64,000 bases of DNA, from positions 1,054,001 to 1,118,000 of the forward strand of contig NZ_JAHKRR010000001.1 of the NCBI RefSeq assembly GCF_018863395.1. The letters run 5' to 3'. Source of the stretch: Sinomicrobium weinanense (lineage in GTDB: Bacteria; Bacteroidota; Bacteroidia; Flavobacteriales; Flavobacteriaceae). Below the pieces are notes generated by a model. That model had not been told where the DNA came from and made no database searches. It saw nothing but the letters and a program-made list of their open reading frames with translations. Positions 18,134 through 27,071 of the stretch are shown piece by piece. Within the stretch, counting starts at the first letter, position 1. Each line of letters starts with the position of its first letter. Made by a program: the position numbers and the translations under genes.

Positions 18134-19531
18134 TCAAGATTTTATTGATACAATATTCTCAATCTCCCTGATTATTTTATCTGCAAGGGTATCGGCTTCC
18201 GACTGACTCTTGGCTTCGGTATAGACCCTGATAATTGGCTCTGTATTTGATTTCCGGAGGTGTACCCAGTTTTCGGGAAAATCGATCTTTACTCCGTCTA
18301 TGGTCGATATATCCTCATCTTTATATTTTTCCTTCATGGCCGATAAGATGGCGTCCACATCGATCTGCGGGGTAAGCTCGATCTTTTTCTTGCTCATAAA
18401 ATACGCAGGATACCCGGCCCTGAGCTCGCTTACCGGAATTTTTTTCTCGGCCAGGAGCGACAGGAAAAGGGCTACACCAACCAGGGCGTCCCTGCCGTAA
18501 TGCAGTTCGGGATAAATAATACCGCCATTACCTTCTCCGCCTATCACGGCATCAGTTTCCTTCATCAATACCACTACATTGACTTCTCCAACGGCACTGG
18601 CTTTATATTCTCCGCCATGTTTCAGGGTAATATCGCGCAGCGCCCTGGTCGAAGACATATTGGATACCGTATTTCCAGGCGTCTTGCTCAACACATAATC
18701 TGCACAGGCCACCAGGGTATATTCTTCTCCGAACATTTCGCCATCCTCACTTATAAAAGCAAGACGATCCACATCGGGGTCTACCACTATTCCAAAATCG
18801 GCTTTTTTCTTCACCACCAGTTCCGAAATATCGGTGAGGTGTTCCTTCAATGGTTCGGGGTTATGCGGAAAATGCCCAGTAGGGTCGCAATAGAGTTCCG
18901 TGACCTCTACTCCCAGGCGTTCCAGCAAACGGGGAATGGCAATTCCCCCGGTAGAGTTCACTCCGTCTACCACCACGTGGAATTTTGCCGCTTTAATCCC
19001 TTCGCGGTTCACCAATGGCAGTTTTAGCACTTCGTCGATATGCATGTCGATATAGGCTTCGTTGAGGGTTACTTTCCCAAGGTCGTCCACTTCTGCAAAT
19101 TCAAAATTTTCGGCTTCGGCGAGTTCCAGTATCCTGGCTCCGTCTGCCGCGCTCAGAAACTCCCCTTTGTGGTTTAGCAGCTTCAGGGCATTCCATTGTT
19201 TCGGGTTGTGGCTGGCCGTGAGGATAATTCCCCCGTCAGCGTGTTCCAAAGGCACGGCCACTTCTACTGTGGGCGTGGTGGAAAGATCCAGTTTAACAAC
19301 ATCAATCCCCAGGCCTGTCAGGGTTTGAATGACCAGTCCCTGGATCATCTCCCCGGATATCCGGGCATCCCTTCCTATAACGACTTTCAACTGATCTTTG
19401 CCCCGGTTTTCTTCCTTCAGCCAGGTGCCATAAGCTGCTGCAAACTTTACGGCGTCTATCGGTGTCAGGTTATCTCCGGGAACTCCCCCTATGGTCCCGC
19501 GTATTCCGGATATGGATTTTATTAATGTCAT
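18134..19531 (-). CDS. glmM: Phosphoglucosamine mutase
   Basis: 465 aa, the normal length. SISGIRGTIGG at the start, the phosphoserine loop TASHNPKQWNALKL, the metal-binding DPDVDRLAFI and the sugar-binding GGEGNGGIIYPELHYGRDA place it in the phosphohexomutase family. The C-terminal RKSNTEPIIRVYTEAK is the phosphate-contacting loop. In Bacteroidota this type is annotated GlmM, turning glucosamine-6-phosphate into glucosamine-1-phosphate for peptidoglycan and LPS precursors; a phosphomannomutase activity cannot be ruled out. A -7 candidate is at 19632-19639. Cytosolic. Confidence 0.88.
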   Translation of the reverse strand: MTLIKSISGIRGTIGGVPGDNLTPIDAVKFAAAYGTWLKEENRGKDQLKVVIGRDARISGEMIQGLVIQTLTGLGIDVVKLDLSTTPTVEVAVPLEHADGGIILTASHNPKQWNALKLLNHKGEFLSAADGARILELAEAENFEFAEVDDLGKVTLNEAYIDMHIDEVLKLPLVNREGIKAAKFHVVVDGVNSTGGIAIPRLLERLGVEVTELYCDPTGHFPHNPEPLKEHLTDISELVVKKKADFGIVVDPDVDRLAFISEDGEMFGEEYTLVACADYVLSKTPGNTVSNMSSTRALRDITLKHGGEYKASAVGEVNVVVLMKETDAVIGGEGNGGIIYPELHYGRDALVGVALFLSLLAEKKIPVSELRAGYPAYFMSKKKIELTPQIDVDAILSAMKEKYKDEDISTIDGVKIDFPENWVHLRKSNTEPIIRVYTEAKSQSEADTLADKIIREIENIVSIKS

Positions 19532-19631
19532 TTTTCAGTATTGATTTTTTATATTTTGACTTCTGTTTCCTCTTGTCAGTTTCCGGTTATTTGGTCCGCA
19601 AATAGAGCAGAAATATATCGGAAAAACAGAA

Positions 19632-19639
19632 CAAATATA
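19632..19639 (-). promoter_or_regulatory. Candidate -7 element for glmM
   Basis: CAAATATA on the plus strand reads TATATTTG on the minus strand, an exact TAnnTTTG match, giving a leader of about 95 bases to the glmM start. No clear -33 TTG; repeat element C begins 14 bases upstream of it. Confidence 0.4.
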
Positions 19640-19652
19640 CAATTATATGTAC

Positions 19653-19838
19653 AGAGACTGTCTAAGTTTTATCCTTTGGTTCTTTTATGCGTCTTTTTCC
19701 GCCATGCTTCGGCTGCGCTCAGCAACCGTACTTCAGCTATTTTTCGTCACGTAGCTTTGGCTATGTGCCTCAAAATACCTTCGCATGACAAAAAAATACA
19801 CTATAAAATATTCCAAAAACAAAATTTAGACAATCTCT
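19653..19838. repeat. Inverted-repeat (MITE-like) element C
   Basis: The arms AGAGACTGTCTAAGTTTT (19653-19670) and its imperfect complement at 19821-19838 match at 16 of 18 positions. The arm sequence AGAG-TGTCTAA resembles those of elements A and B. The interior contains CTTCGGCTGCGCTCAG (19707-19722) and a second palindromic patch around GTCACGTAGC. Confidence 0.6.
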
Positions 19839-19902
19839 TACCATTTTTGCGAAAAAAGGAATTCCCCAATCATGGCGAAAGGTTTTTTTGTATTTTCGGG
19901 AA

Positions 19903-20490
19903 ATGAACTTTTTAGCACATATCTATCTTTCCGGTGAAGACGAATTTATCCGGATCGGAAATTTCATTGCCGACGGCATCAAAGGAAAAAAATACCGGGA
20001 ATTTCCCGAAAAAATACAGCAGGGAATAATCCTGCACCGGGAGATCGATTCCTTTACCGATCATCACCCGGTAGTAAGGCAAAGTACAAAGAGGTTACAC
20101 GCCAATTACAGTCATTACAGCGGGGTCATTGTAGACATGTATTACGATCACTTCCTGGCCCATAACTGGGAGCAGTATTCCGACATTCCGCTGGAGGCCT
20201 TTGCGGAAGATTTTTACGAAATGCTTCAAAGGAATTATGACATTCTTCCGGAAAGGACCAAAAACATGATACCATACATGATAAAGGACAACTGGCTGGT
20301 AGGCTATGCCTCCCTGGAGGGTATGGACCGGGCCCTGACACAAATGAACCGGAGAACATCCTACAAGGCCCATATGGACCTGGCAGTAAACGATCTCCGG
20401 GAACACTACAAGTACTTTGAAAACGAATTTACCGAATTTTTTAAAGAGTTGATTATCTTTACAAAATCAAAGCTGGCCGACCAGCCATAA
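19903..20490 (+). CDS. Acyl-carrier-protein phosphodiesterase-like protein (AcpH family)
   Basis: 195 aa from the ATG at 19903, chosen because MNFLAHIYLS is the conserved beginning of this family; a slightly longer frame has no such support. GNFIADGIKG, GIILHREIDSFTDHHPVV and VDMYYDHFLAHNW give the His/Asp metal site of the HD-like AcpH fold. The E. coli enzyme removes 4'-phosphopantetheine from holo-ACP; the activity in Bacteroidota is inferred. Cytosolic. It may have a very short leader, since TATTTTCG ends five bases upstream of the start. Confidence 0.85.
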   Translation: MNFLAHIYLSGEDEFIRIGNFIADGIKGKKYREFPEKIQQGIILHREIDSFTDHHPVVRQSTKRLHANYSHYSGVIVDMYYDHFLAHNWEQYSDIPLEAFAEDFYEMLQRNYDILPERTKNMIPYMIKDNWLVGYASLEGMDRALTQMNRRTSYKAHMDLAVNDLREHYKYFENEFTEFFKELIIFTKSKLADQP

Positions 20491-20560
20491 AACGGAAAAC
20501 AGAACGGGACAAGGGAAAGAAGAATGAAAAAAACCGTTTAACCAAAAACCTTACCTACAA

Positions 20561-22258
20561 ATGATAAAAACATACACAAGGGCCTGCCTGTTCGTTCTGG
20601 GCATTTTTCTTTTTGTCGGTTGTAAGACCAAACATGTCCGCACTACGGGACTGGTTACTGAAAAAACCATGATCGTATCGGCCCGTGAAGAGGCCTCACA
20701 GATCGGGGCAGACATCCTCAGAAAGGGCGGGAATGCCTTCGATGCCATGGCTGCAACACAGCTTTCCCTTGCCGTAGCCTTCCCCTTTGCCGGAAATCTC
20801 GGCGGTGGCGGGTTTATGGTTTACCGAAAGGCAGATGGAGAGACCGGCTCTCTGGATTTCAGGGAAAAGGCACCTCTTGCCGCGCATAAAGACATGTACC
20901 TGGACAGCCTGGGCAACGTCATTCCCGGCAAAAGTACCCTGGGCGCCCTGGCCGTAGGTGTACCGGGCTCGGTAGCCGGAGTCTTTGAAACACATCGCAA
21001 ACTGGGCTCCCTGCCCATGAACGAGATCCTGGAACCTGTCATTGCCCTGGCCGAAAAAGGTGTTGTGGTCACGGAAAAACAGGAAAGAAGCCTTAACCGT
21101 TACCGCGACCTCATTATTGAAGTAAATGGCGACAGTACGCTCTTTGCCACTCCTTTCAAAAAAGGCGATACCATAAAATACCCCGCCCTGGCCCGGACGC
21201 TTAAAAGAATACAAAAAGAAGGAAAAGACGGCTTTTACCGTGGGGAAACTGCCCGAAAACTGGCCGCGCTAATCCAAAGTAAAGGCGGACTCATCACGGA
21301 GGAAGACCTGGCAAAATACGAAGCCAAATGGAGGACCCCTACGGTGTTCAACTATAAAGACCTCACGGTTATTTCCATGTCCCCACCCAGCAGCGGTGGG
21401 GTTACGCTGGGGCAGATCATGAAGATGATCGCTCCCTATCCCCTGGAGGCGTACGGACATAATTCCGTTAAAAGCATTCAGGTCATTACGGAAGCCGAAC
21501 GCAGGGCTTATGCCGACCGGAGCTATTTCCTCGGGGACCCGGATTTTGTAGACATCCCGCAACCCACCCTGTTGGGCGAAAGCTACCTGCGCAAGCGGAT
21601 GCAGAACTTTTCTTTTGATCGCGCCACTAAATCCTCTGAAGTTTCTCACGGAGACATCCAGGTCGTGGAAAGCGATGAAACCACACACTATTCGATCGTG
21701 GACGCTTATGGAAATGCCATTTCTGTAACCACCACCCTCAATGGGGCCTATGGTTCCAAGCTATACAGTGACGGGCTCGGCTTTTTCCTCAACAATGAAA
21801 TGGACGATTTCAGCGCCAAACCCGGGGTGCCTAATATGTTTGGGCTTACCGGGGCCGAAGCCAACAGCATCGCACCAGAAAAACGCATGCTCAGTTCCAT
21901 GACGCCAACCATTGTGGAAAAAGACGGAAAACTGTGGATGGTAGTAGGGACTCCCGGAGGATCGACCATTATCACTTCGGTACTCCAAACCATACTCAAT
22001 GTATACGAATACGATATGGGCATGCAGGAAGCTGTCAATGCCCCCCGGTTTCACCATCAATGGTTACCGGATACCATTACTTTCGAACCCGGAGCTTTTT
22101 CTTCCGGAATACTGGATAGCCTGAAACAGAAGGGCTATCTCATTAACGAAAACCGTACCCCTATCATCGGCAAGGTCGATGCCATCCTGGTATTGCCCGA
22201 CGGCAGGCTGGAAGGCGGTGCGGATAAAAGAGGTGATGATACAGCAGCGGGATACTGA
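20561..22258 (+). CDS. ggt: Gamma-glutamyltransferase (lipoprotein)
   Basis: 565 aa. The N-terminal signal ends in LFVGC (Cys21), so a lipid-anchored periplasmic or outer-membrane enzyme is likely. The family is recognised from GGNAFDAMAATQLSLAV, NLGGGGFMVYR, MSPPSSGGVTLGQ and the autocleavage/nucleophile site ESDETTHYSIVD. Thr374 there becomes the N-terminus of the small subunit. GTPGGSTIITSVLQ is the C-terminal Gly-rich substrate loop. It splits glutathione and other gamma-glutamyl compounds or transfers the glutamyl group. It follows the AcpH gene by 70 bases and may be cotranscribed, although the functions are unrelated. Confidence 0.95.
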   Translation: MIKTYTRACLFVLGIFLFVGCKTKHVRTTGLVTEKTMIVSAREEASQIGADILRKGGNAFDAMAATQLSLAVAFPFAGNLGGGGFMVYRKADGETGSLDFREKAPLAAHKDMYLDSLGNVIPGKSTLGALAVGVPGSVAGVFETHRKLGSLPMNEILEPVIALAEKGVVVTEKQERSLNRYRDLIIEVNGDSTLFATPFKKGDTIKYPALARTLKRIQKEGKDGFYRGETARKLAALIQSKGGLITEEDLAKYEAKWRTPTVFNYKDLTVISMSPPSSGGVTLGQIMKMIAPYPLEAYGHNSVKSIQVITEAERRAYADRSYFLGDPDFVDIPQPTLLGESYLRKRMQNFSFDRATKSSEVSHGDIQVVESDETTHYSIVDAYGNAISVTTTLNGAYGSKLYSDGLGFFLNNEMDDFSAKPGVPNMFGLTGAEANSIAPEKRMLSSMTPTIVEKDGKLWMVVGTPGGSTIITSVLQTILNVYEYDMGMQEAVNAPRFHHQWLPDTITFEPGAFSSGILDSLKQKGYLINENRTPIIGKVDAILVLPDGRLEGGADKRGDDTAAGY

Positions 22259-22485
22259 TCCTGTTTATGCCGCACCTGTCCCGGAAAGCCTAAAAGCCGG
22301 TTTTTCCGGGAGTCAAATGTTAAAATACTTTCCCCATTAAACCCAAGCTCTTTATCCCGGTCTAAACGTCGGGAAACGGGTCATTAAACTTCTGTTAAAT
22401 TGTATTAAATTATATATAACAGAATAGGAAAAACCCGATTTTACCAGTAATATAGCTAAGAATTTTAACCAACAGTCGCCGTATA

Positions 22486-25272
22486 ATGTATTACCGAACC
22501 GTACTTGCTTCCATGGCCTTGCTATGGACCACGTTTTTATTTTCCCAAAACACCGTTGATATCCGCGGAACGATCATCGATGCTGCAGATCAATCTCCCC
22601 TGGAATCGGCAACGGTGTATCTCACTACCCAAAAGGATTCCACGGTACTGGATTATACCATAAGCAACCGGAAAGGTTCTTTTTCACTCGAAGTCCGTAA
22701 AACAGATCAGCCGGCATTTATCAAAATTTCTTTTATCGGTTATAAGCTGTATTCCAAATCGCTCGAAAACCTGAATTCTTCCGTAGATCTGGGCACCATT
22801 ACACTTGCAGAGAATGCCGATGAGCTGGCAGAAGTTGTAGTACAGGGTGAAGCCCCTCCCATCCAGGTAAAAAAGGATACGCTAGAGTTCAATGCCTCTT
22901 CTTTTAAAGTACGGCCGGATTCCAATGTTGAAACCCTGCTGAAACAGCTCCCCGGAGTAGAAGTTGACTCGGATGGCAAGATCACAGTAAACGGCAAGGA
23001 GGTGAACAAGGTGCTTGTCAACGGCAAGCCCTTTTTCGGGAAAGACGGCCAGATCGCCACTAAAAACCTTCCTTCAGACATTATTAATAAAATCCAGGTC
23101 TCAGACACCAAAACCAAGGAAGAAGAGCTGTCGGGAGAAGAGGCCAGCTCAGACGAAAAGACTATCAACCTCACCATACAAAAGGACAAGAACAAGGGAT
23201 ATTTCGGCAGGGCTACGGCGGGTTACGGTACGGATGAACGCTATGAAGGCAACCTGCTTGTCAACTATTTTAATGACGATCAAAGGATAAGTGTACTCGC
23301 CGGATCGAACAACATTAACAGTATTGGTTTTTCCATGGATGAAATATTCGACGCCATGGGAGGCGGAAGGAATGTATGGTCTTCCGGAAGCGGAGGGGTG
23401 AATATTAACGGGGTATCGTTCGGGGCCACAGGGTCCGGGATCACTACGTCTCACATCGGGGGGATCACCTATGCCGACGATTTCCTCAACGACAAACTGG
23501 AAACAGACGCCAGCTATTTCTATACCCAGACCAGCCGGGAAAACGACAACAGGACGGAACAACAAAACCTCACTCCCGAGGGGCAGTTTACTTCCAATTC
23601 TGAAAATACCACAGAGAACGAATCGAGGGATCACAGTTTTAGTACCAACCTGGAATTCAAACCGGATTCCCTGACCACCATCGGCTTCTCTCCCACCCTG
23701 AACAAAACCGATTCGGATTTCAGTTCGGAACAGACCCAGTTCTCCGTTGATGAGAACGGTGAGCTGCTCAACGAAAGTGAAGGGATCAACCGCAGTTCCT
23801 CCAATCGCGAATCCTTCCAGTCGGACCTTTTTATCGTAAGACGGTTTAAAAGAAAGGGAAGATATCTCAATTTCCGCTTCGGGAACAACAATTCTTCCAA
23901 CGATTCGGAAGGCCTCAACAAGTCTTCTACCATCTTCCATCAGAATGACGATCCGGACGATATCCGTGATCAAAAGGAATTCAACGAAAACCAGACGGAT
24001 AACTATTCTTTCCGCCTGAGGTATAACGAACCTATAACGGATTCTCTCAGCCTGACGGCAGGTGTAAGTTATGACAGCAATAAAACGACAACCAGCAGGG
24101 AAACCCTCGATTTTGATGAAACCACAGGCAGTTATACCTCCAGGAACGACCCGTTATCCAACTATACGGAGTCCAAAACGGACGCTGTAAACCCAACTGC
24201 TGGGCTAAGGATAAGAAAAAAGAACCTCTGGGCACGGATAAACCTCGGAACCAATATTTCCGATTATCGCAACGCCTCACTCTACATGGGCGATCAAACC
24301 CGGCTGAAAGAGCAATATATCTACCCGACGGCCCGGGCCAATATACGATATGAGATATCAAAGGGCAAATCGATCTATATCAATTACAATTACAGGGTAA
24401 ACCTGCCTTCTGCATCACAACTGTTACCCGTGGAGGACCTGTCCAATCCGTTGAGCACTACCATCGGAAACCCGGACCTGAGACCCACAAAAACCCATTC
24501 GGTATATTTCAATTTTAACAATTATGATTTTGCCAGCAGATCGGGCATCTTCGCCTACGGAAATTTCGGTTATGACGAGGACAAGGTCGTATCTGTAACC
24601 ACCTATGACGACAATTTTAAAAGGACCACCACGTATCAGAACCTGAGTGGTACCTATTCCGGGTATGCAGGACTGAACTGGAATGCATCCAAAAAAAAGG
24701 AAGAACATACTTTTCGCTATCGACTGGGGGTTAATGTAAACTTTTCCCTGAACAAAGGGATCACAAACAACGAGAATTTCAAAGCCAACAATATTTCCCT
24801 GCACCCATCGGCATCCTTTGCCTGGGAATACGGTGAGCTGCTTACTGTGGAGCCCAGCTACAACTTTAATTACAACGAGTCCCGGTACACCAATTACCGC
24901 ATAGACAAGAGCTCCAATTTCCGACATAATTTCAAGATACAGACCACCTCTTACTGGCCTGAAAATATTGTTTTCGGAAATGATTTCGGGTATACTTACA
25001 ACTCTAATATTGCCGACGGTTTCCAGAAATCGTTCTGGTTGTGGAACAGCAGTATCGGTTACAATTTCATGAAAGAAAAAATGACCTTTAAAGTAAAAGT
25101 GTACGATATCCTGGACCAGAATGTGGGCACCAGGCGCAATATCAGCGACTCCTACATCCAGGACGTCGAAAATACGGTGCTGCAACGATACGTTATGTTT
25201 TCACTGAGCTGCAAGCTCGATAAATTCGGAGGAAAGAAACCAAAAAGCAAAAGAAGGTTCTACCGGTTCTAA
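22486..25272 (+). CDS. Outer membrane beta-barrel (TonB-receptor-like) protein with carboxypeptidase-like N-terminal domain
   Basis: 928 aa. A signal peptide (to about residue 20, ...LFSQ) is followed by a carboxypeptidase-regulatory-like beta-sandwich (about 24-115: VDIRGTIIDAADQSPLESATVYL). Then comes a plug-like region (VETLLKQLPGVEVD, VLVNGKPFFGKD) and a long barrel of the OMP_b-brl_3 family, with GNPDLRPTKTHSVYFNF and an aromatic C-terminal RRFYRF. Such proteins sit in the outer membrane. Whether they need TonB and what they carry is not known. It is complete and monocistronic, closed by the hairpin at 25309-25368. It is the same type as the truncated gene at the window start. Confidence 0.9.
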   Translation: MYYRTVLASMALLWTTFLFSQNTVDIRGTIIDAADQSPLESATVYLTTQKDSTVLDYTISNRKGSFSLEVRKTDQPAFIKISFIGYKLYSKSLENLNSSVDLGTITLAENADELAEVVVQGEAPPIQVKKDTLEFNASSFKVRPDSNVETLLKQLPGVEVDSDGKITVNGKEVNKVLVNGKPFFGKDGQIATKNLPSDIINKIQVSDTKTKEEELSGEEASSDEKTINLTIQKDKNKGYFGRATAGYGTDERYEGNLLVNYFNDDQRISVLAGSNNINSIGFSMDEIFDAMGGGRNVWSSGSGGVNINGVSFGATGSGITTSHIGGITYADDFLNDKLETDASYFYTQTSRENDNRTEQQNLTPEGQFTSNSENTTENESRDHSFSTNLEFKPDSLTTIGFSPTLNKTDSDFSSEQTQFSVDENGELLNESEGINRSSSNRESFQSDLFIVRRFKRKGRYLNFRFGNNNSSNDSEGLNKSSTIFHQNDDPDDIRDQKEFNENQTDNYSFRLRYNEPITDSLSLTAGVSYDSNKTTTSRETLDFDETTGSYTSRNDPLSNYTESKTDAVNPTAGLRIRKKNLWARINLGTNISDYRNASLYMGDQTRLKEQYIYPTARANIRYEISKGKSIYINYNYRVNLPSASQLLPVEDLSNPLSTTIGNPDLRPTKTHSVYFNFNNYDFASRSGIFAYGNFGYDEDKVVSVTTYDDNFKRTTTYQNLSGTYSGYAGLNWNASKKKEEHTFRYRLGVNVNFSLNKGITNNENFKANNISLHPSASFAWEYGELLTVEPSYNFNYNESRYTNYRIDKSSNFRHNFKIQTTSYWPENIVFGNDFGYTYNSNIADGFQKSFWLWNSSIGYNFMKEKMTFKVKVYDILDQNVGTRRNISDSYIQDVENTVLQRYVMFSLSCKLDKFGGKKPKSKRRFYRF

Positions 25273-25308
25273 AAGGTTTTACCGGCATACAAAAAAACAC
25301 ATCCATAA

Positions 25309-25368
25309 AACAGTATCCAAAAAAGCTGCACTCCTCAACCTGGGGAGAGCTTTTCGGATACTGTTTTT
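25309..25368 (+). terminator. Rho-independent terminator of the outer-membrane barrel gene
   Basis: AACAGTATCC at 25309-25318 pairs with GGATACTGTT at 25356-25365, continued inward by AAAAAAGCT/AGCTTTT pairing, and is followed by a T-run. Confidence 0.75.
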
Positions 25369-25518
25369 AATTTTCCCTTCGATCTTGTGCCCTGAACATC
25401 ATAAATTCGTTCAGACCTTTTTCTATTGGCTGTAAACATCGGCATAAATGTCCGGATGGATTGATCTATGTTGGTAATTAATATCGGATAAGATGTTTTT
25501 TTATCAGAAACGATTTTA

Positions 25519-25526
25519 TATCTTTG
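25519..25526 (+). promoter_or_regulatory. Candidate -7 element of the Fic gene
   Basis: TATCTTTG matches TAnnTTTG and ends four bases before the GTG taken as the start of the Fic gene, suggesting a leaderless or nearly leaderless mRNA. Confidence 0.45.
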
Positions 25527-25530
25527 TGGG

Positions 25531-26487
25531 GTGTGGGATATAGATCTGACATACAGAGAAGAGTTTCAGGATGTTTTTGACCGTTTGCTCGAGAAAAAAG
25601 AGGTGCTGGAAAAACAACGTCCCCTTCCCGCTGTGGCCTTAAAAAAAATAAGGGAAAGCCTGATGATAGAATGGACCTACAATTCCAACAGCATCGAAGG
25701 AAATACCCTGAGCCTCAGAGAAACACAAATGATCCTTCAGGAAGGTATCACCATCAAGGGCAAATCATTACGGGAACATTTCGAGGCCAAAAACCATGAA
25801 AGTGCCATTAATCACCTCTATACCCTTGTAGAAAACACGTCGCACATTCTGCTCAGTTCGGATATACTTTCCCTGCACGGCTACATTCTGAGAAGCATCG
25901 AAGACGAATTTGCCGGCCGTTTGCGCAATGGTGGGGTCCGGATCGCCGGTGCCAATTTTACCCCGCCCAATGCCCGAAAGGTCTCCGGGCTGCTCGACGA
26001 GTTAATACAATTTGTACAAAACAACCCGCTCGGCCTCAACGATATTGAGCTGGCCACAGTATTTCACCATAAATTCGTATGGATACACCCTTTCTTTGAC
26101 GGTAACGGAAGAACGATACGCCTGGCCATGAACCTGTTGCTTATGCGCAAAGGGTTCCCTCCGGCGATCATCCTTAAAAACGACAGGAAAAAATATTACG
26201 ACGCACTCAACCAGGCCAACAAAGGGAATTACAAAAAACTAATGCTGGTTATTTCCCAGGCCCTCGAGCGCACTTTAAACATTTATATCGGCGCCCTTCC
26301 GGGAAGTGATTACGAATATACGGAGATCTCCAACCTCGTAGAAGAAGAAAGCCTGCCTTACGGACAGGAATACCTGAGCCTTCTGGCCCGGCAGGGAAAG
26401 ATCGACGCCTACAAAGAGGGCCGGAACTGGCTCACCACCAAAAAAGCCATCAAAGACTACATAAAAAGCAGAAAAAGAAAACGCTGA
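25531..26487 (+). CDS. Fic-domain protein (probable AMP transferase, class II)
   Basis: 318 aa with a GTG start. The Fic active-site loop HPFFDGNGRTIR is at residues 186-197, with catalytic His186. An N-terminal helix carries SNSIEG (residues 52-57), the (S/T)xxxE(G/N) inhibitory motif whose Glu56 blocks ATP in class II Fic enzymes. It therefore should be self-inhibited. The C-terminal 60 residues look like a winged-helix or excisionase-like tail (YLSLLARQGKIDAYKEGRNW). No antitoxin gene is adjacent, in keeping with a built-in inhibitor. The target protein is unknown. Start choice: the frame upstream has no ATG and a good -7 box lies just before the GTG. Confidence 0.9.
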   Translation: MWDIDLTYREEFQDVFDRLLEKKEVLEKQRPLPAVALKKIRESLMIEWTYNSNSIEGNTLSLRETQMILQEGITIKGKSLREHFEAKNHESAINHLYTLVENTSHILLSSDILSLHGYILRSIEDEFAGRLRNGGVRIAGANFTPPNARKVSGLLDELIQFVQNNPLGLNDIELATVFHHKFVWIHPFFDGNGRTIRLAMNLLLMRKGFPPAIILKNDRKKYYDALNQANKGNYKKLMLVISQALERTLNIYIGALPGSDYEYTEISNLVEEESLPYGQEYLSLLARQGKIDAYKEGRNWLTTKKAIKDYIKSRKRKR

Positions 26488-26510
26488 CCGGGAACGATCA
26501 GCGTTTTTTT
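26480..26510 (+). terminator. Rho-independent terminator of the Fic gene
   Basis: AACGCTGA/TCAGCGTT stem with a 10-base loop followed by a T-run; the Fic stop codon lies inside the left arm. Confidence 0.85.
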
Positions 26511-26542
26511 AAAATATTATCTGTATGCTCCCTTTACTTCAA

Positions 26543-26893
26543 CTATTCCGGGTGCATAAATTGTTGTTTCCCGAGGAGTACTTCTTCGGTTTCCACATTG
26601 TCTTCATCGGGCACGCAACAGTCTACCGGACATACCGCAGCACATTGCGGTTCTTCGTGAAAACCTTTACATTCCGTACATTTATCCGGAACTATATAAT
26701 ATATCTCGTCAGAAACAGGTTCCTGGGCTTCATCAGCGTTTACAGCCTTTCCGCTGGGCAAAACAACATCTCCTTCCAGGGAAGTACCATCACTATATCT
26801 CCAGTCGTCCGCGCCTTCATAAATCGCAGTGTTGGGGCATTCCGGTTCACAAGCCCCGCAGTTTATACATTCATCTGTTATGATTATTGCCAT
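26543..26893 (-). CDS. Ferredoxin with two 4Fe-4S motifs
   Basis: 116 aa. It starts [20 protein letters not shown], a C-x2-C-x2-C-x3-C cluster ligand set. The second set, [19 protein letters not shown], has a longer spacing between the second and third Cys, as in Chromatium-type 2[4Fe-4S] ferredoxins. Between them is an acidic insertion of some 40 residues. It is a soluble electron carrier; the partner is unknown. It is transcribed divergently from the acyl-CoA reductase gene. Confidence 0.93.
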   Translation of the reverse strand: MAIIITDECINCGACEPECPNTAIYEGADDWRYSDGTSLEGDVVLPSGKAVNADEAQEPVSDEIYYIVPDKCTECKGFHEEPQCAAVCPVDCCVPDEDNVETEEVLLGKQQFMHPE

Positions 26894-26911
26894 GATTTTT
26901 TCTTTTTCGTG

Positions 26912-26919
26912 TAACTTTG
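26912..26919 (+). promoter_or_regulatory. Candidate promoter toward the acyl-CoA reductase gene
   Basis: TTG at 26887-26889 and TAACTTTG at 26912-26919 are 22 bases apart, within the expected range. The distance to the ATG at 27072 is about 150 bases. It overlaps the ferredoxin promoter on the other strand. Confidence 0.4.
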
Positions 26920-26924
26920 CCCAG

Positions 26925-26955
26925 CAAAAATACGTCGAAAAGGAATTCTATACAA
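26925..26955 (-). promoter_or_regulatory. Promoter of the ferredoxin gene
   Basis: On the minus strand, TTG (26953-26955) and TATTTTTG (26925-26932) are 20 bases apart, a full Bacteroidota-type promoter, 31 bases before the ferredoxin start. Confidence 0.65.
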
Positions 26956-27071
26956 AAAAACTAGACTTTTCATGACCACTGATTTTCTGAGCAGAAAACA
27001 AAATGTTGTATAAATTCCTATGTATGCTTGTTTTTTGCCTATTGTACCTGTAAAAAAATTATTGAACTGCT

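Larger units (their letters stand above)
19532..19902. other. Divergent intergenic region (371 bases) holding repeat element C
   Basis: No gene is supported. The 121-residue frame at 19541-19906 runs through the inverted-repeat element and has no protein character. The region separates glmM (minus) from the AcpH-like gene (plus). It contains a -7 candidate for glmM and, at 19891-19898, TATTTTCG just before the AcpH start. Confidence 0.6.

Noticed and set aside
19541-19906. 121-residue open frame on the plus strand
   Set aside because: It runs through the glmM promoter region and element C; the real gene starts at 19903 in another frame.
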